Shown piece by piece: positions 41,587-49,859 of a stretch of 64,000 nt of DNA. The DNA is from Cytophagales bacterium. GTDB lineage: Bacteria > Bacteroidota > Bacteroidia > Cytophagales > Spirosomataceae. The position numbers were made by a program, and so were the translations under genes. Under the pieces are notes generated by a model. That model had not been told where the DNA came from, ran no database searches, and worked only from the letters and a program-made list of their open reading frames with translations. Numbering within the stretch: the stretch's first letter is position 1; each line of letters begins with the position of its first letter. The stretch lies in the NCBI GenBank assembly GCA_013298125.1, contig JAAFJP010000013.1:62001-126000 (forward strand). Reading direction: 5' to 3'.

Positions 41587-41594
41587 TAGCTTTG
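41587..41594 (+). promoter_or_regulatory. Bacteroidota -7 promoter box for the thioredoxin/TPR gene
   Basis: TAGCTTTG matches TAnnTTTG, 28 bp upstream of the ATG at 41623. Confidence 0.45.
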
Positions 41595-41622
41595 TTTTTA
41601 TTAAAACTAAACAAAATCCTTT

Positions 41623-42531
41623 ATGGAAAAAACATTACTCTCACTCGCTCTTTTCGGATGTTTATTATTGGGATGTTCGCCAAAGAATATTCCCCAAACT
41701 GCCACCATCGTAAACCAAGAAGCCCTCGATGGCAATGGTTATCAGATGCTCATAGGTGTATGCACGAAGGCATCTATGTTGCGTGAGCCTTACAAAAATT
41801 GGTATGAAGCCACCTACAATGCTTACCAATTAGACACTCTTTTACTACAAAAATTAAAACCCAATCCCGAGACGGACACTTATACCATTTTTATGGGAAC
41901 ATGGTGCGGAGATTCACAGAATGAAGTGCCAAAGTTTTTGAAAATGATGCGGTATTTGAACGTTCCACAAGCAAATTATAAAATCGTGATGGTGGACAAT
42001 CATAACGAGCGATACAAACAAAGTCCAACCCATGAAGAACGGGGACAAAATATATTCAGAGTACCCACTTTTATCATCAATAGAAACGGGCAAGAAATAG
42101 GACGTATCGTAGAACATCCTGTTGAGAATTTTGAGAAAGATTTTACCAAAATCATGAATGGAGAATCCTATGCTTCATCTTTCAAAATTCAGCCAAAAAT
42201 GTATGAATTTATTGAGAACCAGAAGGTTGATTTGTCAGATAATGCCTTGAAACAGTTTGCAGAAACTCATAAATCATTAGCTAATAAGATGGGGGAATTG
42301 AATGCTTATGGTTATGTGCTTTTAGGACAAAAACGATATAAAGAAGCCATTGCAGTGCTGAAAATCAATACGTTTTTATTTCCAGAAAATGATGGAACGT
42401 ATGACTCATTAGGCGAAGCCTACATGATAGCGGGCAAGAAAGATTTAGCGATTTTGAACTATGAAAAGGCAGTAAAATTGAACCCAAAGGCGGATGGGTC
42501 GAGGAAGATGTTGGAGAAGTTGAAAGGGTAA
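41623..42531 (+). CDS. Thioredoxin-like lipoprotein with TPR domain
   Basis: 302 residues. Lipoprotein signal (MEKTLLSLALFGCLLLGCSPKN; lipidated Cys in LLLGC at residue 18). Thioredoxin-like fold from about residue 75 with TIFMGTWCGDSQNEVPKF: a single-Cys active site (WCGDS) rather than CxxC, so not a normal dithiol reductase. RVPTFIINRNGQEIGRI is the cis-proline region. The last 90 residues hold TPR-like repeats (YKEAIAVLKINTFLFPENDGTYDSLGEAYMIAGKKDLAILNYEKAVKLNP). Probable envelope protein; function unknown. Confidence 0.85.
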   Translation: MEKTLLSLALFGCLLLGCSPKNIPQTATIVNQEALDGNGYQMLIGVCTKASMLREPYKNWYEATYNAYQLDTLLLQKLKPNPETDTYTIFMGTWCGDSQNEVPKFLKMMRYLNVPQANYKIVMVDNHNERYKQSPTHEERGQNIFRVPTFIINRNGQEIGRIVEHPVENFEKDFTKIMNGESYASSFKIQPKMYEFIENQKVDLSDNALKQFAETHKSLANKMGELNAYGYVLLGQKRYKEAIAVLKINTFLFPENDGTYDSLGEAYMIAGKKDLAILNYEKAVKLNPKADGSRKMLEKLKG

Positions 42532-42585
42532 ATGTTCCCTTTGTATTTATTTCAAGGGAATATTTTATTCGATGCTAATTTTACT

Positions 42586-42593
42586 TAAATTTG
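42586..42593 (+). promoter_or_regulatory. Bacteroidota -7 promoter box for the toxin-antitoxin pair
   Basis: TAAATTTG matches TAnnTTTG, 19 bp upstream of the antitoxin ATG at 42613. Confidence 0.5.
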
Positions 42594-42612
42594 TTCAATA
42601 AAAATTAAGAGA

Positions 42613-42831
42613 ATGGCAACATTAACATTAGAAATAGAAAATAAAAAACTCAAATTTTTCAAAGATTTGATTCAAAATTTTTCCTTTGTTCGTGTTCAAG
42701 AGGATGACTTTCAAGAAGATACCGATAAACAGGTTATCGAAAATATAAAAAGTGGACTCGAAGAAATGAAGCTAATTGAACAAGGAGTAAAAAAATCAAG
42801 ACCTGCAAGAGAATTTTTGAACGAATTATGA
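42613..42831 (+). CDS. Probable antitoxin
   Basis: 72 residues. N-terminal beta-strand-like MATLTLEIENKKLKFFKDLIQNF, then an acidic middle (QEDDFQEDTDKQVIENIKSGLEEM) and a C-terminal KKSRPAREFLNEL. The pattern (short strand, acidic helix, end motif AREFLNEL) is common in RelB-like Bacteroidota antitoxins. It overlaps the toxin gene by 4 bp (42828-42831), so the pair is translationally coupled. Confidence 0.82.
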   Translation: MATLTLEIENKKLKFFKDLIQNFSFVRVQEDDFQEDTDKQVIENIKSGLEEMKLIEQGVKKSRPAREFLNEL

Positions 42832-43160
42832 GTTATCAAGTAGAAACCATCGAAAACTTTGAGCGAGAAGCAAAAAGATTGAAGAAAAAGTACCCTTCCT
42901 TAAAAGATGAAATTCTTGACTTGATTGAAGACCTTGAAGAAAATCCTTTTTCGGGTTCATCTATGAGAGATGGGTTTTACAAGATTCGTTTAAAAATCAA
43001 GTCGAAAGGGAAAGGGAAAAGGGCTGGTGCGAGAGTGGTTACTTGTGTCAGAGTAATTTTAGAGACGGTTTATTTGGTTTCTATTTACGATAAATCCGAC
43101 CAAACAGATATTTCAGATGATGAACTAAATCGTTTGTTGAAAATCATTTTAGAACAATAA
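42828..43160 (+). CDS. RelE/ParE superfamily toxin
   Basis: 110 residues: YQVETIENFEREAKRLKKKYPSLKDEI at the N-terminus, NPFSGSSMRDGFYKIRLKIKSKGKGKRAGARVVTCV in the middle and VYLVSIYDKSDQTDISDDEL at the C-terminus. The YKIR and Y-D-K-S-D motifs are typical of RelE-like mRNA interferases. The upstream antitoxin gene overlaps by 4 bp. Confidence 0.88.
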   Translation: MSYQVETIENFEREAKRLKKKYPSLKDEILDLIEDLEENPFSGSSMRDGFYKIRLKIKSKGKGKRAGARVVTCVRVILETVYLVSIYDKSDQTDISDDELNRLLKIILEQ

Positions 43161-43197
43161 AAAAGAGGCAGAAAGAATAAATCTTTCTGCCTCTTTT
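43161..43197. terminator. Bidirectional terminator between toxin and serS
   Basis: Perfect 16-bp stem AAAAGAGGCAGAAAGA (43161-43176) / TCTTTCTGCCTCTTTT (43182-43197), 5-nt loop, with A- and T-runs in the stem ends; lies between the convergent toxin gene (ends 43160) and serS (ends 43211). Confidence 0.85.
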
Positions 43198-43210
43198 CAT
43201 TTGTAAATCT

Positions 43211-44482
43211 CTACGAAATCACCTCAAATCCACAATAAGGCACTAAAACCTTCGGAATTTTTATCCCCTCTGCCGTTTGATTATTCTCTAAAATGGTTGC
43301 TAAAATACGTGGTAAAGCCAATGCTGAACCGTTTAGCGTATGCAATAATTGAGATTTTCCTTCGGTTTTCATTCTCAATTTCAAACGGTTAGCTTGGTAG
43401 GTTTCAAAATTAGAAACTGAACTTACTTCCAACCAACGTCCCTGTGCTGCCGAATACGTTTCCATGTCATACGTGAGGGCAGACGTGAAGCTCATATCAC
43501 CGCCGCACAAACGCAACACACGGTAAGGCAATTCTAATTTTTGGAGTAAACCTTGCACGTGTAAAGACATTTCTTCCAGAGCTGCGTAAGAATTTTCAGG
43601 CTTTTCGATGCGGACAATCTCGATTTTATCAAACTGATGCAAACGGTTCAAACCACGCACGTGAGCTCCCCATGAACCCGCTTCCCTACGGAAACAAGGC
43701 GTGTATCCTGTATTTTTGATGGGCAATTCACTTTCTTGCAAAATCACATCACGGTACATATTCGTAATTGGCACTTCGGCAGTTGGAATTAAGTACAAAT
43801 CATCTACGGTTGCATGGTACATTTGCCCATCTTTATCGGGTAAATTTCCTGTTCCAAAACCTGATTCTCTGTTAATCAAAATCGGAGGTTGTACTTCCAC
43901 ATAACCCGCAGCAATGGCTTCATCCAAGAAGAAATTTATCAAAGCACGTTGGATTCTTGCTCCTTTCCCTTTATAAACTGGGAAGCCCGCACCCGCAATT
44001 TTATTACCTAATTCAAAATCAATTATGTCGTATTTTTTAATCAAATCCCAATGCGGAACAGCCCCTTCTGGAAGCGTTGGGATTGTTCCATTTTCCAAAA
44101 CCACTTCATTTTCTTCGGGTGTTTTTCCTGCGGGAACGCTTGAATGCGGAAGATTTGGCAAAGTTACTAAAACCTCATAAAGCTCTGATTCTGTGACTTT
44201 TAGTACTTCTTCCAACTCCTTTGCACGAACTTTCAACGTTCCTGTTTCGGCTTTGGCAGATTCGGCTTCTTCTTTTTTACCAGCCTTCATCAAACCGCCA
44301 ATTTCTTTGGCAAGGGCATTTGATTTGGCAAGAGTATTGTCCAATTCTACTTGCGTTTCACGACGTTTTTCGTCCAAAGCAAGTATTTGCTCAACGGCTT
44401 CTTCTCCACCTTTGAAATATTTTCTATTCAAGCCCTCAATGGTTGCGGCTTTGCTTTCTTTTATTTGTTGTATTTGTAGCAT
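43211..44482 (-). CDS. serS: Seryl-tRNA synthetase
   Basis: 423-residue class II aminoacyl-tRNA synthetase that charges tRNA-Ser. N-terminal long coiled-coil arm (residues 1-110, AKEIGGLMKAGKKEEAESAKAE) that grips the tRNA, then the catalytic core: motif 2 in CFRREAGSWGAHVRGLNRLHQFDKIE and motif 3 in NGSALALPRILATILENNQ. Length is normal. It follows lysC with a 10-bp gap on the same strand, so the two are probably cotranscribed. Confidence 0.95.
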   Translation of the reverse strand: MLQIQQIKESKAATIEGLNRKYFKGGEEAVEQILALDEKRRETQVELDNTLAKSNALAKEIGGLMKAGKKEEAESAKAETGTLKVRAKELEEVLKVTESELYEVLVTLPNLPHSSVPAGKTPEENEVVLENGTIPTLPEGAVPHWDLIKKYDIIDFELGNKIAGAGFPVYKGKGARIQRALINFFLDEAIAAGYVEVQPPILINRESGFGTGNLPDKDGQMYHATVDDLYLIPTAEVPITNMYRDVILQESELPIKNTGYTPCFRREAGSWGAHVRGLNRLHQFDKIEIVRIEKPENSYAALEEMSLHVQGLLQKLELPYRVLRLCGGDMSFTSALTYDMETYSAAQGRWLEVSSVSNFETYQANRLKLRMKTEGKSQLLHTLNGSALALPRILATILENNQTAEGIKIPKVLVPYCGFEVIS

Positions 44483-44492
44483 GGTTCTGGTT

Positions 44493-45854
44493 TTACTGTG
44501 CCGAGAAAATATCTTTCATCGCATCTTCATACAAAAAACATCTTTCGTTCAAAGCATTTAGGGCTTCGTTTTTGTATTTTCCGTGAATTAATAAGGAAAT
44601 ATTATGCTCTGATGCCCCGTAACAAATCATACGGATTGGGATATTTTTCATCGCTTCCAATACTTTTATAGCAATGCCTTCTTTGTCTGCCGAGAAATTC
44701 CCTACGATACAAACGATGGTTTGGTCTTTGTCAACTTCCTCTAAATCAGCAAATTGACGTAATTCTGCCATGATGGCATCTATATTTTCGTCGTTGTCAA
44801 TCGTTACAGAAACCGAAACCTCCGAAGTCGTAATCATATCGACAGGCGTTTTGTATTTCTCGAAAACCTCAAAAACTTTTCTCAAAAATCCGTAGGCATT
44901 CAACATTCGGGTCGAGTGTATGTAGATTGCCGTTAAATTATCTTTGGCAGCAATTGCCTTGATTTCACGGTCTGTGATGGTTTTTGTTGAAATCAACGTG
45001 CCATAAGCCGAAGGTTCCATCGTGTTTTTCAAACGCACGGGAACGCCCTTCATTTTGGCAGGTGTGATGGTGCTTGGATGCAAAATTTTTGCTCCGAAAT
45101 ACGCCAATTCAGCCGCTTCTTCAAACGATAATTCCTTGATTGGGAATGTCTTTTTCACGATTCTTGGGTCGTTGTTGTGCATTCCATCAATGTCCGTCCA
45201 GATTTGTACTTCTTCCGCTACAATTGCTCCACCGATTAAGGATGCAGTGTAATCTGAACCACCACGTTTGAGGTTATCAACTTCTCCACGAGGATTTCTA
45301 CAAATAAAACCTTGCGTAATAAATATCTGACGGTCAGACAATTGCGAAAGAATCGCTCCTAATTTTTCTTCCGTAAATTTCAAAACTGGCTCATTATCAG
45401 CATCAATCAACATGAAATCTAAAGCTGGAAGAAGTGCCGACTTTACACCTTCTTCTTGCAAATATGCCTCAAACATTTGCGTAGAAAGCAACTCACCTTC
45501 CGCCACAATTTCTTTTTCTTGTTTCAGTGAAAAAGGTTTGATATTAACTAAGGAACGAATAAACGAAAACTCATTGTCGATAATGGTTTTTCCTTTGGCG
45601 TAACCTTCGGGCGTCTTGTATAATTCCTTGATAAAACTCTCATAATGAGCGTATAAATCATTGATTTTTTGGGTAGCCTCAGCATCGTTATTTGCCTTCA
45701 AGGACTCAGCGATAGACAAAAGTCCATTGGTCGTACCCGAAAGAGCCGACAAAACTACGATTTTACGATTACCATCTTCGGTAATCAAATTTTTGATAGA
45801 GTGCATCCTTTCGGGCTTCCCGACGGACGTTCCTCCAAATTTCCAAACTTGCAT
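44493..45854 (-). CDS. lysC: Aspartate kinase
   Basis: 453 residues. Phosphorylates aspartate, the first step to lysine, threonine and methionine. The N-terminal kinase begins VWKFGGTSVG; RGGSDYTASLIGGAI and EIWTDIDG-type sequence (VQIWTDIDGMHNNDPR) are the substrate and nucleotide motifs. Two ACT domains follow (for example TPVDMITTSEVSVSVTID and IPIRMICYGASEHNISLLIHG), which usually bind lysine or threonine as feedback inhibitors. Upstream of serS on the same strand, 10 bp apart. Confidence 0.94.
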   Translation of the reverse strand: MQVWKFGGTSVGKPERMHSIKNLITEDGNRKIVVLSALSGTTNGLLSIAESLKANNDAEATQKINDLYAHYESFIKELYKTPEGYAKGKTIIDNEFSFIRSLVNIKPFSLKQEKEIVAEGELLSTQMFEAYLQEEGVKSALLPALDFMLIDADNEPVLKFTEEKLGAILSQLSDRQIFITQGFICRNPRGEVDNLKRGGSDYTASLIGGAIVAEEVQIWTDIDGMHNNDPRIVKKTFPIKELSFEEAAELAYFGAKILHPSTITPAKMKGVPVRLKNTMEPSAYGTLISTKTITDREIKAIAAKDNLTAIYIHSTRMLNAYGFLRKVFEVFEKYKTPVDMITTSEVSVSVTIDNDENIDAIMAELRQFADLEEVDKDQTIVCIVGNFSADKEGIAIKVLEAMKNIPIRMICYGASEHNISLLIHGKYKNEALNALNERCFLYEDAMKDIFSAQ

Positions 45855-45921
45855 ATTGTTTCAATTACTAATACTTCAATTCTACTACAAATATATCTCC
45901 ATTTAGCCTATAATAACAAAA

Positions 45922-45946
45922 ATGGCGAACCTTTTGAGTTCGCCAT
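45922..45946 (-). terminator. Terminator of the T9SS cargo gene
   Basis: Perfect 9-bp stem ATGGCGAAC (45922-45930) / GTTCGCCAT (45938-45946), 7-nt loop, followed on the minus strand by a T-rich tail; lies 26 bp past the stop of the gene at 45972. Confidence 0.75.
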
Positions 45947-45971
45947 CTTCAATTTATTTTAAAGCAAATAC

Positions 45972-46538
45972 CTATTTCTTCGATAATTTCTTAGAAATTG
46001 CTCCCATATCAGTTTTCAATGTATAAAGGTATGTTCCTTCTGCAAGGTTACTTCCTCCTTTAAATTTAACCGTGTGAGTACCCGCTTCTTTGTCTTCATT
46101 ATCAACCAAGGTTGCAATGTTCAATCCAATGATATTCGTTACTGACAAAGTAACTTTACCTGCCTTTGGTACGTAATATTCAATTTCAGTTGCAACATCA
46201 AATGGATTTGGATACGCATACATATCCATTTTCTCACTTGTTTCAGCACCTGCGATTTTTGCAGAAGAAGCTACACGTCCAATACTTGCTTTGAAGTTTG
46301 AGCCACTTTTTGCCGAAAATCCTGGCAATAGTTTCACCGACTTTCCAGCCTCATAATGTACTTTTGACTCCTCTCCTACCACGTTAGAAGCACTGATAGT
46401 CTCAGTTGCAATCTCGTGTTTGGTAGTCTTATTGATGTTATCTGTAAGTTTCAAATTAGCTTCTTGCTGTTGAGCAAAAATACTACTCACCGACATCATA
46501 CAAAAGAACAGTCCAACTATTTTTAGATAAGTTTTCAT
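45972..46538 (-). CDS. T9SS-exported protein with 3-coathanger-stack and type A sorting domain
   Basis: 188 residues from ATG 46538 (MKTYLKIVGLFFCMMSVSSIFAQ signal). Residues about 50-85 match the 3-coathanger stack motif (ISASNVV, VHYEAGKSVKLLPGFSAKSGSNFKASI), a small repeat found before T9SS signals. The C-terminal 80 residues are a T9SS type A sorting domain (YAYPNPFDVATEIEYYVP, LAEGTYLYTLKTD, KKLSKK). The protein is little more than export and anchoring modules; its own activity is unknown. It lies downstream of the repeat-rich adhesin-like gene on the same strand, and may depend on the T9SS machine at 0-3 kb. Confidence 0.88.
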   Translation of the reverse strand: MKTYLKIVGLFFCMMSVSSIFAQQQEANLKLTDNINKTTKHEIATETISASNVVGEESKVHYEAGKSVKLLPGFSAKSGSNFKASIGRVASSAKIAGAETSEKMDMYAYPNPFDVATEIEYYVPKAGKVTLSVTNIIGLNIATLVDNEDKEAGTHTVKFKGGSNLAEGTYLYTLKTDMGAISKKLSKK

Positions 46539-46665
46539 CTGTTTCTGTTTTTTAGCAACCACATAGAGAATATAGTAAACATAAATAACATTACCATTGT
46601 ATCTCTAATAAGTTTTTTTTAGTAATTGAAAATAATCAAATAATTTCAGACAATTAGGCAACTTT

Positions 46666-46756
46666 AATCTTCATTTCTATTGAATTCTATGCTATCTAAA
46701 TATCTATTAGATAGTTTAAATCTTCATTTCTATTGAATTCTATGTTACCTAAATCT
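46666..46756. repeat. Two tandem direct repeats of about 38 bp
   Basis: Copies at about 46666-46702 and 46719-46756, spaced 53 bp, sharing AATCTTCATTTCTATTGAAT and TTCTATG, with a few substitutions. A small inverted pair CTATCTAA / TTAGATAG sits between them. They lie upstream of the T9SS cargo gene and downstream of the adhesin-like gene, possibly as a regulatory duplication. Confidence 0.8.
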
Positions 46757-46764
46757 CTATGTGG

Positions 46765-48312
46765 TTACTTCTTTCTCAATTTACTAACTTGTTGTTTCAA
46801 AGCCTTCAATTCTGCTGCCTGAGCATCATTAGCCTTTTTCATTTCCAAAAGATAAAGTGTCAATTCTTCAACTTTCTCTAACAATTTAACGTCAGTCTTA
46901 CCTAAGTTGTTACCAGTAATAGCCATTTCAGCTGCACTTGGAACATTTGGTAAATGCTTGTTTACAGAAATAAATTTCTCAACTTCATCCAATGACATAC
47001 GCTTGTATGATGGTTGGAAAACATAGTCAGGCCAAGATTCAGAACCTTCCACTTTTACGTTTACTTCTTTTGATAATACACCGCCCTTAACAATCAATGA
47101 ATTACCATCTAAACCTGTACCCTTGATAACTACACCATTTGTACTTTTATTGTATAGATAACCATCAGCTTCTTTCCAAGTGCTTTCAGCTACAGGTGTT
47201 TCTCCTGTTGCGTTTACAATAGGACTTGCCAATTTTACCAAAATAACATCTCCTGCAGAATTTACACTTAGTACTTTATCGGTATTACTAGTTGTAACTG
47301 GATTACTCATATTATTAATATTTAATCTCAAACCTGATTCAGTCAGAACGTTTAAACCTTTTCCAACAACTGTTGTTGCTGATTGTCCTAAAACTACTGT
47401 ATTTGAGGCTGTTGCTGCCGCATTTGCACCTACTGCGGTTGCGTTTGTTAGCGTTGACGAAACACCAGAAGCATATCCCAAAGCAGTATTATCACTTCCA
47501 GTAGTATTTGAATATCCTGATGATCCCCCTAAAAATACATTCCTATTTCCGCTTGTATTGTAACGACCAGCATCTGATCCTGAAAATATATTGTTAGCCC
47601 CAGTAATATTTGCATAACCTGCATAAGACCCCACAAAAGAATTTAGACTACCAGTAGTATTTGAAAAACCAGAGAATGAACCTGAAAAAAAATTGTAACT
47701 TCCAGTAGTGTTATTGAAACCAGCATTGAGTCCAGAAAACGAGTTTTCATCTCCTGATAAATTAGCATATCCTGCATTTTTACCAATCATAATATTTCTT
47801 TTACCCAGAGTATTTGAACGACCTGCATCGGGACCTATAAAAACATTAGATTCGCCAGTTGTATTTGAATAACCAGAATATGCTCCAAGAAATAAATTGA
47901 ACTCTCCACTTGTATTTGAGTATCCTGAATTTAAACCTCCAAAAAAATTGTAATTTCCCGTTGCATTCGTAAAACCAGAATTTACCCCTATAAACATATT
48001 TTGCAGTCCCCCAGTATTTGATTTTCCAGCATTGGAACCTGCAAAAAAGTTTTGAGAACCTGTCGTATTCGATTGTCCTGAGTTTGGCCCTAAAAAAATA
48101 TTACTTGTCCCTTTGGTACTTAAGACACCAATGTTCGCTATTTTAAATGCACTATCAGTGGGAATATTCACACTTCCACCCGTTACATTCACTGGATTTG
48201 TAATAATAAGACTTTGCCCCACAGGAGCTGTAATCGTTTGAGCCATCAAATTATCTGATAGCAATATCCCCGAACATACAAGTGCAGAGATAATTGATAA
48301 ATGTTTTTTCAT
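46765..48312 (-). CDS. Repeat-rich surface (adhesin-like) protein with a coiled-coil C-terminus
   Basis: 515 residues with a signal peptide (MKKHLSIISALVCSGILLSDNLMAQ). Residues about 70-280 are twelve 17-residue repeats of the form N-x-F-x-G-x-x-A/S-G-x-x-N-T-T-G-x-x (for example NFFAGSNAGKSNTGGLQ and NLFLGAYSGYSNTTGES), like YadA-type head repeats and tail-fibre repeats. Then a small domain (SGLRLNINNMSNPVTTSNTD), and a C-terminal segment HLPNVPSAAEMAITGNNLG with a coiled coil (LLEKVEELTLYLLEMKKANDAQ), typical of Bacteroidota trimeric fibre proteins. No T9SS sorting domain. Probably a trimeric surface fibre or adhesin. Confidence 0.8.
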   Translation of the reverse strand: MKKHLSIISALVCSGILLSDNLMAQTITAPVGQSLIITNPVNVTGGSVNIPTDSAFKIANIGVLSTKGTSNIFLGPNSGQSNTTGSQNFFAGSNAGKSNTGGLQNMFIGVNSGFTNATGNYNFFGGLNSGYSNTSGEFNLFLGAYSGYSNTTGESNVFIGPDAGRSNTLGKRNIMIGKNAGYANLSGDENSFSGLNAGFNNTTGSYNFFSGSFSGFSNTTGSLNSFVGSYAGYANITGANNIFSGSDAGRYNTSGNRNVFLGGSSGYSNTTGSDNTALGYASGVSSTLTNATAVGANAAATASNTVVLGQSATTVVGKGLNVLTESGLRLNINNMSNPVTTSNTDKVLSVNSAGDVILVKLASPIVNATGETPVAESTWKEADGYLYNKSTNGVVIKGTGLDGNSLIVKGGVLSKEVNVKVEGSESWPDYVFQPSYKRMSLDEVEKFISVNKHLPNVPSAAEMAITGNNLGKTDVKLLEKVEELTLYLLEMKKANDAQAAELKALKQQVSKLRKK

Positions 48313-48574
48313 GTTTTCTATTCTTAAAATTTTGTTTGTTCGTAATTTTGATACAATGTTATAAAATTTATTTGATTTAACAAACCCCTTATCTATTTAT
48401 AATCATCTATAATTTATTATTTGGTTCTATCCAATTTACTTTCTACCGTTTAATAAATTTCATAGATTCAAACTTGGTTTATTCTATTTTTTTTGTCAAA
48501 TTTACGTACATTATGGTATTATATAAGGAATTAAAGTTAAATAATCGACTTGATTTTAATGAGTATCTTTGTTA

Positions 48575-48871
48575 ATGTATAAAGGATTTTGCAAACAATA
48601 TTCTCTTGAAATAGAGACTTTAATGGTTCTTAATTTTAATCGACTATCGGAAAAAGAACGTCGTCATTGTGCCTCTTTGGAGGTCATAAAATTAGGATAT
48701 GGTTCAAAGACCTACATTCAAAACTTATTTAATATTGGTCAAAAGACTCTTGAACGAGGTATTATGGAACTCAATAACCCAGATTTGTATGCCCAAATAG
48801 CTCAAAACAAACAACGTAGATCTGGTGGTGGTCGCAAAAAAATTTTGCAACCCCTGTCCAATCAAGACTAA
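48575..48871 (+). mobile_element. ISAzo13-type transposase, N-terminal frame
   Basis: 98 residues from ATG 48575 (MYKGFCKQYSLEIETLMVL). Helical DNA-binding region (RLSEKERRHCASLEVIKLGYGSKTYIQNLFNIGQKTLERGIMEL), then the GGGRKK linker that normally leads into the ISAzo13 (Rhodopirellula-type) DDE domain. It stops soon after, and the rest is in another frame from an overlapping reading frame (48825-49730). The frame change lies at a run of seven A residues (48836-48842). Confidence 0.8.
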
Positions 48872-49730
48872 CCTTATTGCCTTTATTGATAGTCATAAAG
48901 CTGGCAGTCCTACTGACCCAACTATCTTTTGGATACATTTAAAACCCAGAGAGATATCCAGTCAATTTTATGAACAATACCAAGAAAAAGTCAGCACTGG
49001 TACGGTTAAACGCTTGCTCAAAGAGTTAGGATATTCTTATCGAAAAATGTCCAAAACACTCGCTACGGGTATTTATCTTCAACGGGATGAACAGTTTAAA
49101 ATCATTATGACCATCATCTTCGCTATGAGTTTGAAAAACCCAGTTATTAGTATTGACTGTAAGAAAAAAGAGCGTTTAGGTAACCTTTACCGTGATGGAA
49201 AATGCTATGCTACGGGTAATATTGATGTTTTTGACCATGACTATGACAATCTCTCCGAAGGAAAAGTCATTCCTCACGGTATTTATGATTTACAACTAAA
49301 TAAAGGCTTTGTCTCTATTGGTAGTAGTTCAGAAACAGCCGATTTTATTACTGATAATCTACGCTGGTGGTGGACAGAATACGGTATTCATTCTTATCCA
49401 GATGCTCAAAATATATTGATTCTATGTGATGCTGGTGGTGGAAATTCATATCGACACCATATCTTTAAAATAAAACTACTCGAATTAACCAAAGAATTGG
49501 GTATTGCAGTAATTATAGCACATTACCCGCCATACAGTTCAAAATACAATCCCATTGAGCACCGATTATTTTGTCATGTTCACAATGCTATAAAAGGAAT
49601 CGTTTTTTCAAGTTATAACATCGTAAAAGAACTCATAGAAAAAACATCAACAACCAAAGGACTTACTGTCATAGTCAGGTTAAATCTTGCCCACTATGAA
49701 AAGGTATTACGGTTGATAAATCTCAAATAG
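48825..49730 (+). mobile_element. ISAzo13-type transposase, DDE domain frame
   Basis: Catalytic domain of an ISAzo13-family transposase (DDE_Tnp_ISAZ013-like): VKRLLKELGYSYRK, then VISIDCKKKERLGN (first Asp), ILILCDAGGGNSYRHH (second Asp) and IAHYPPYSSKYNPIEHRLFCHV with the terminal Glu. It is reached from the upstream frame by a +1 (or -2) change at the A7 run. The expected full-length protein would be about 385 residues. I found no clear terminal inverted repeats at 48.3-48.6 or 49.7-49.9 kb. Intact catalytic residues suggest it could be active if frameshifting is programmed. Confidence 0.88.
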
Positions 49731-49859
49731 AAACTCAAAGAATATTTTATAATAAAAATATCCCTAAATTATCATACAAAGTAAATCCTTAGAATTCAGT
49801 ATATTATTTATTTATCATTCCTAAAAGACTAAAACAGTATAATTTTTAATACGTCATTC

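Noticed and set aside
47180-47563. 127-codon plus-strand open frame opposite the adhesin-like gene
   Set aside because: Arises from the regular repeat and Thr/Val-rich codons of the real gene; no independent support.
47460-48090. Regular 51-bp DNA periodicity as a CRISPR or satellite array
   Set aside because: The period is fully explained by the 17-residue protein repeats in the translated frame.
48313-49859. Terminal inverted repeats and target duplication for the ISAzo13-type element
   Set aside because: I compared both flanks by eye and found no convincing matched ends, so element boundaries are not called.
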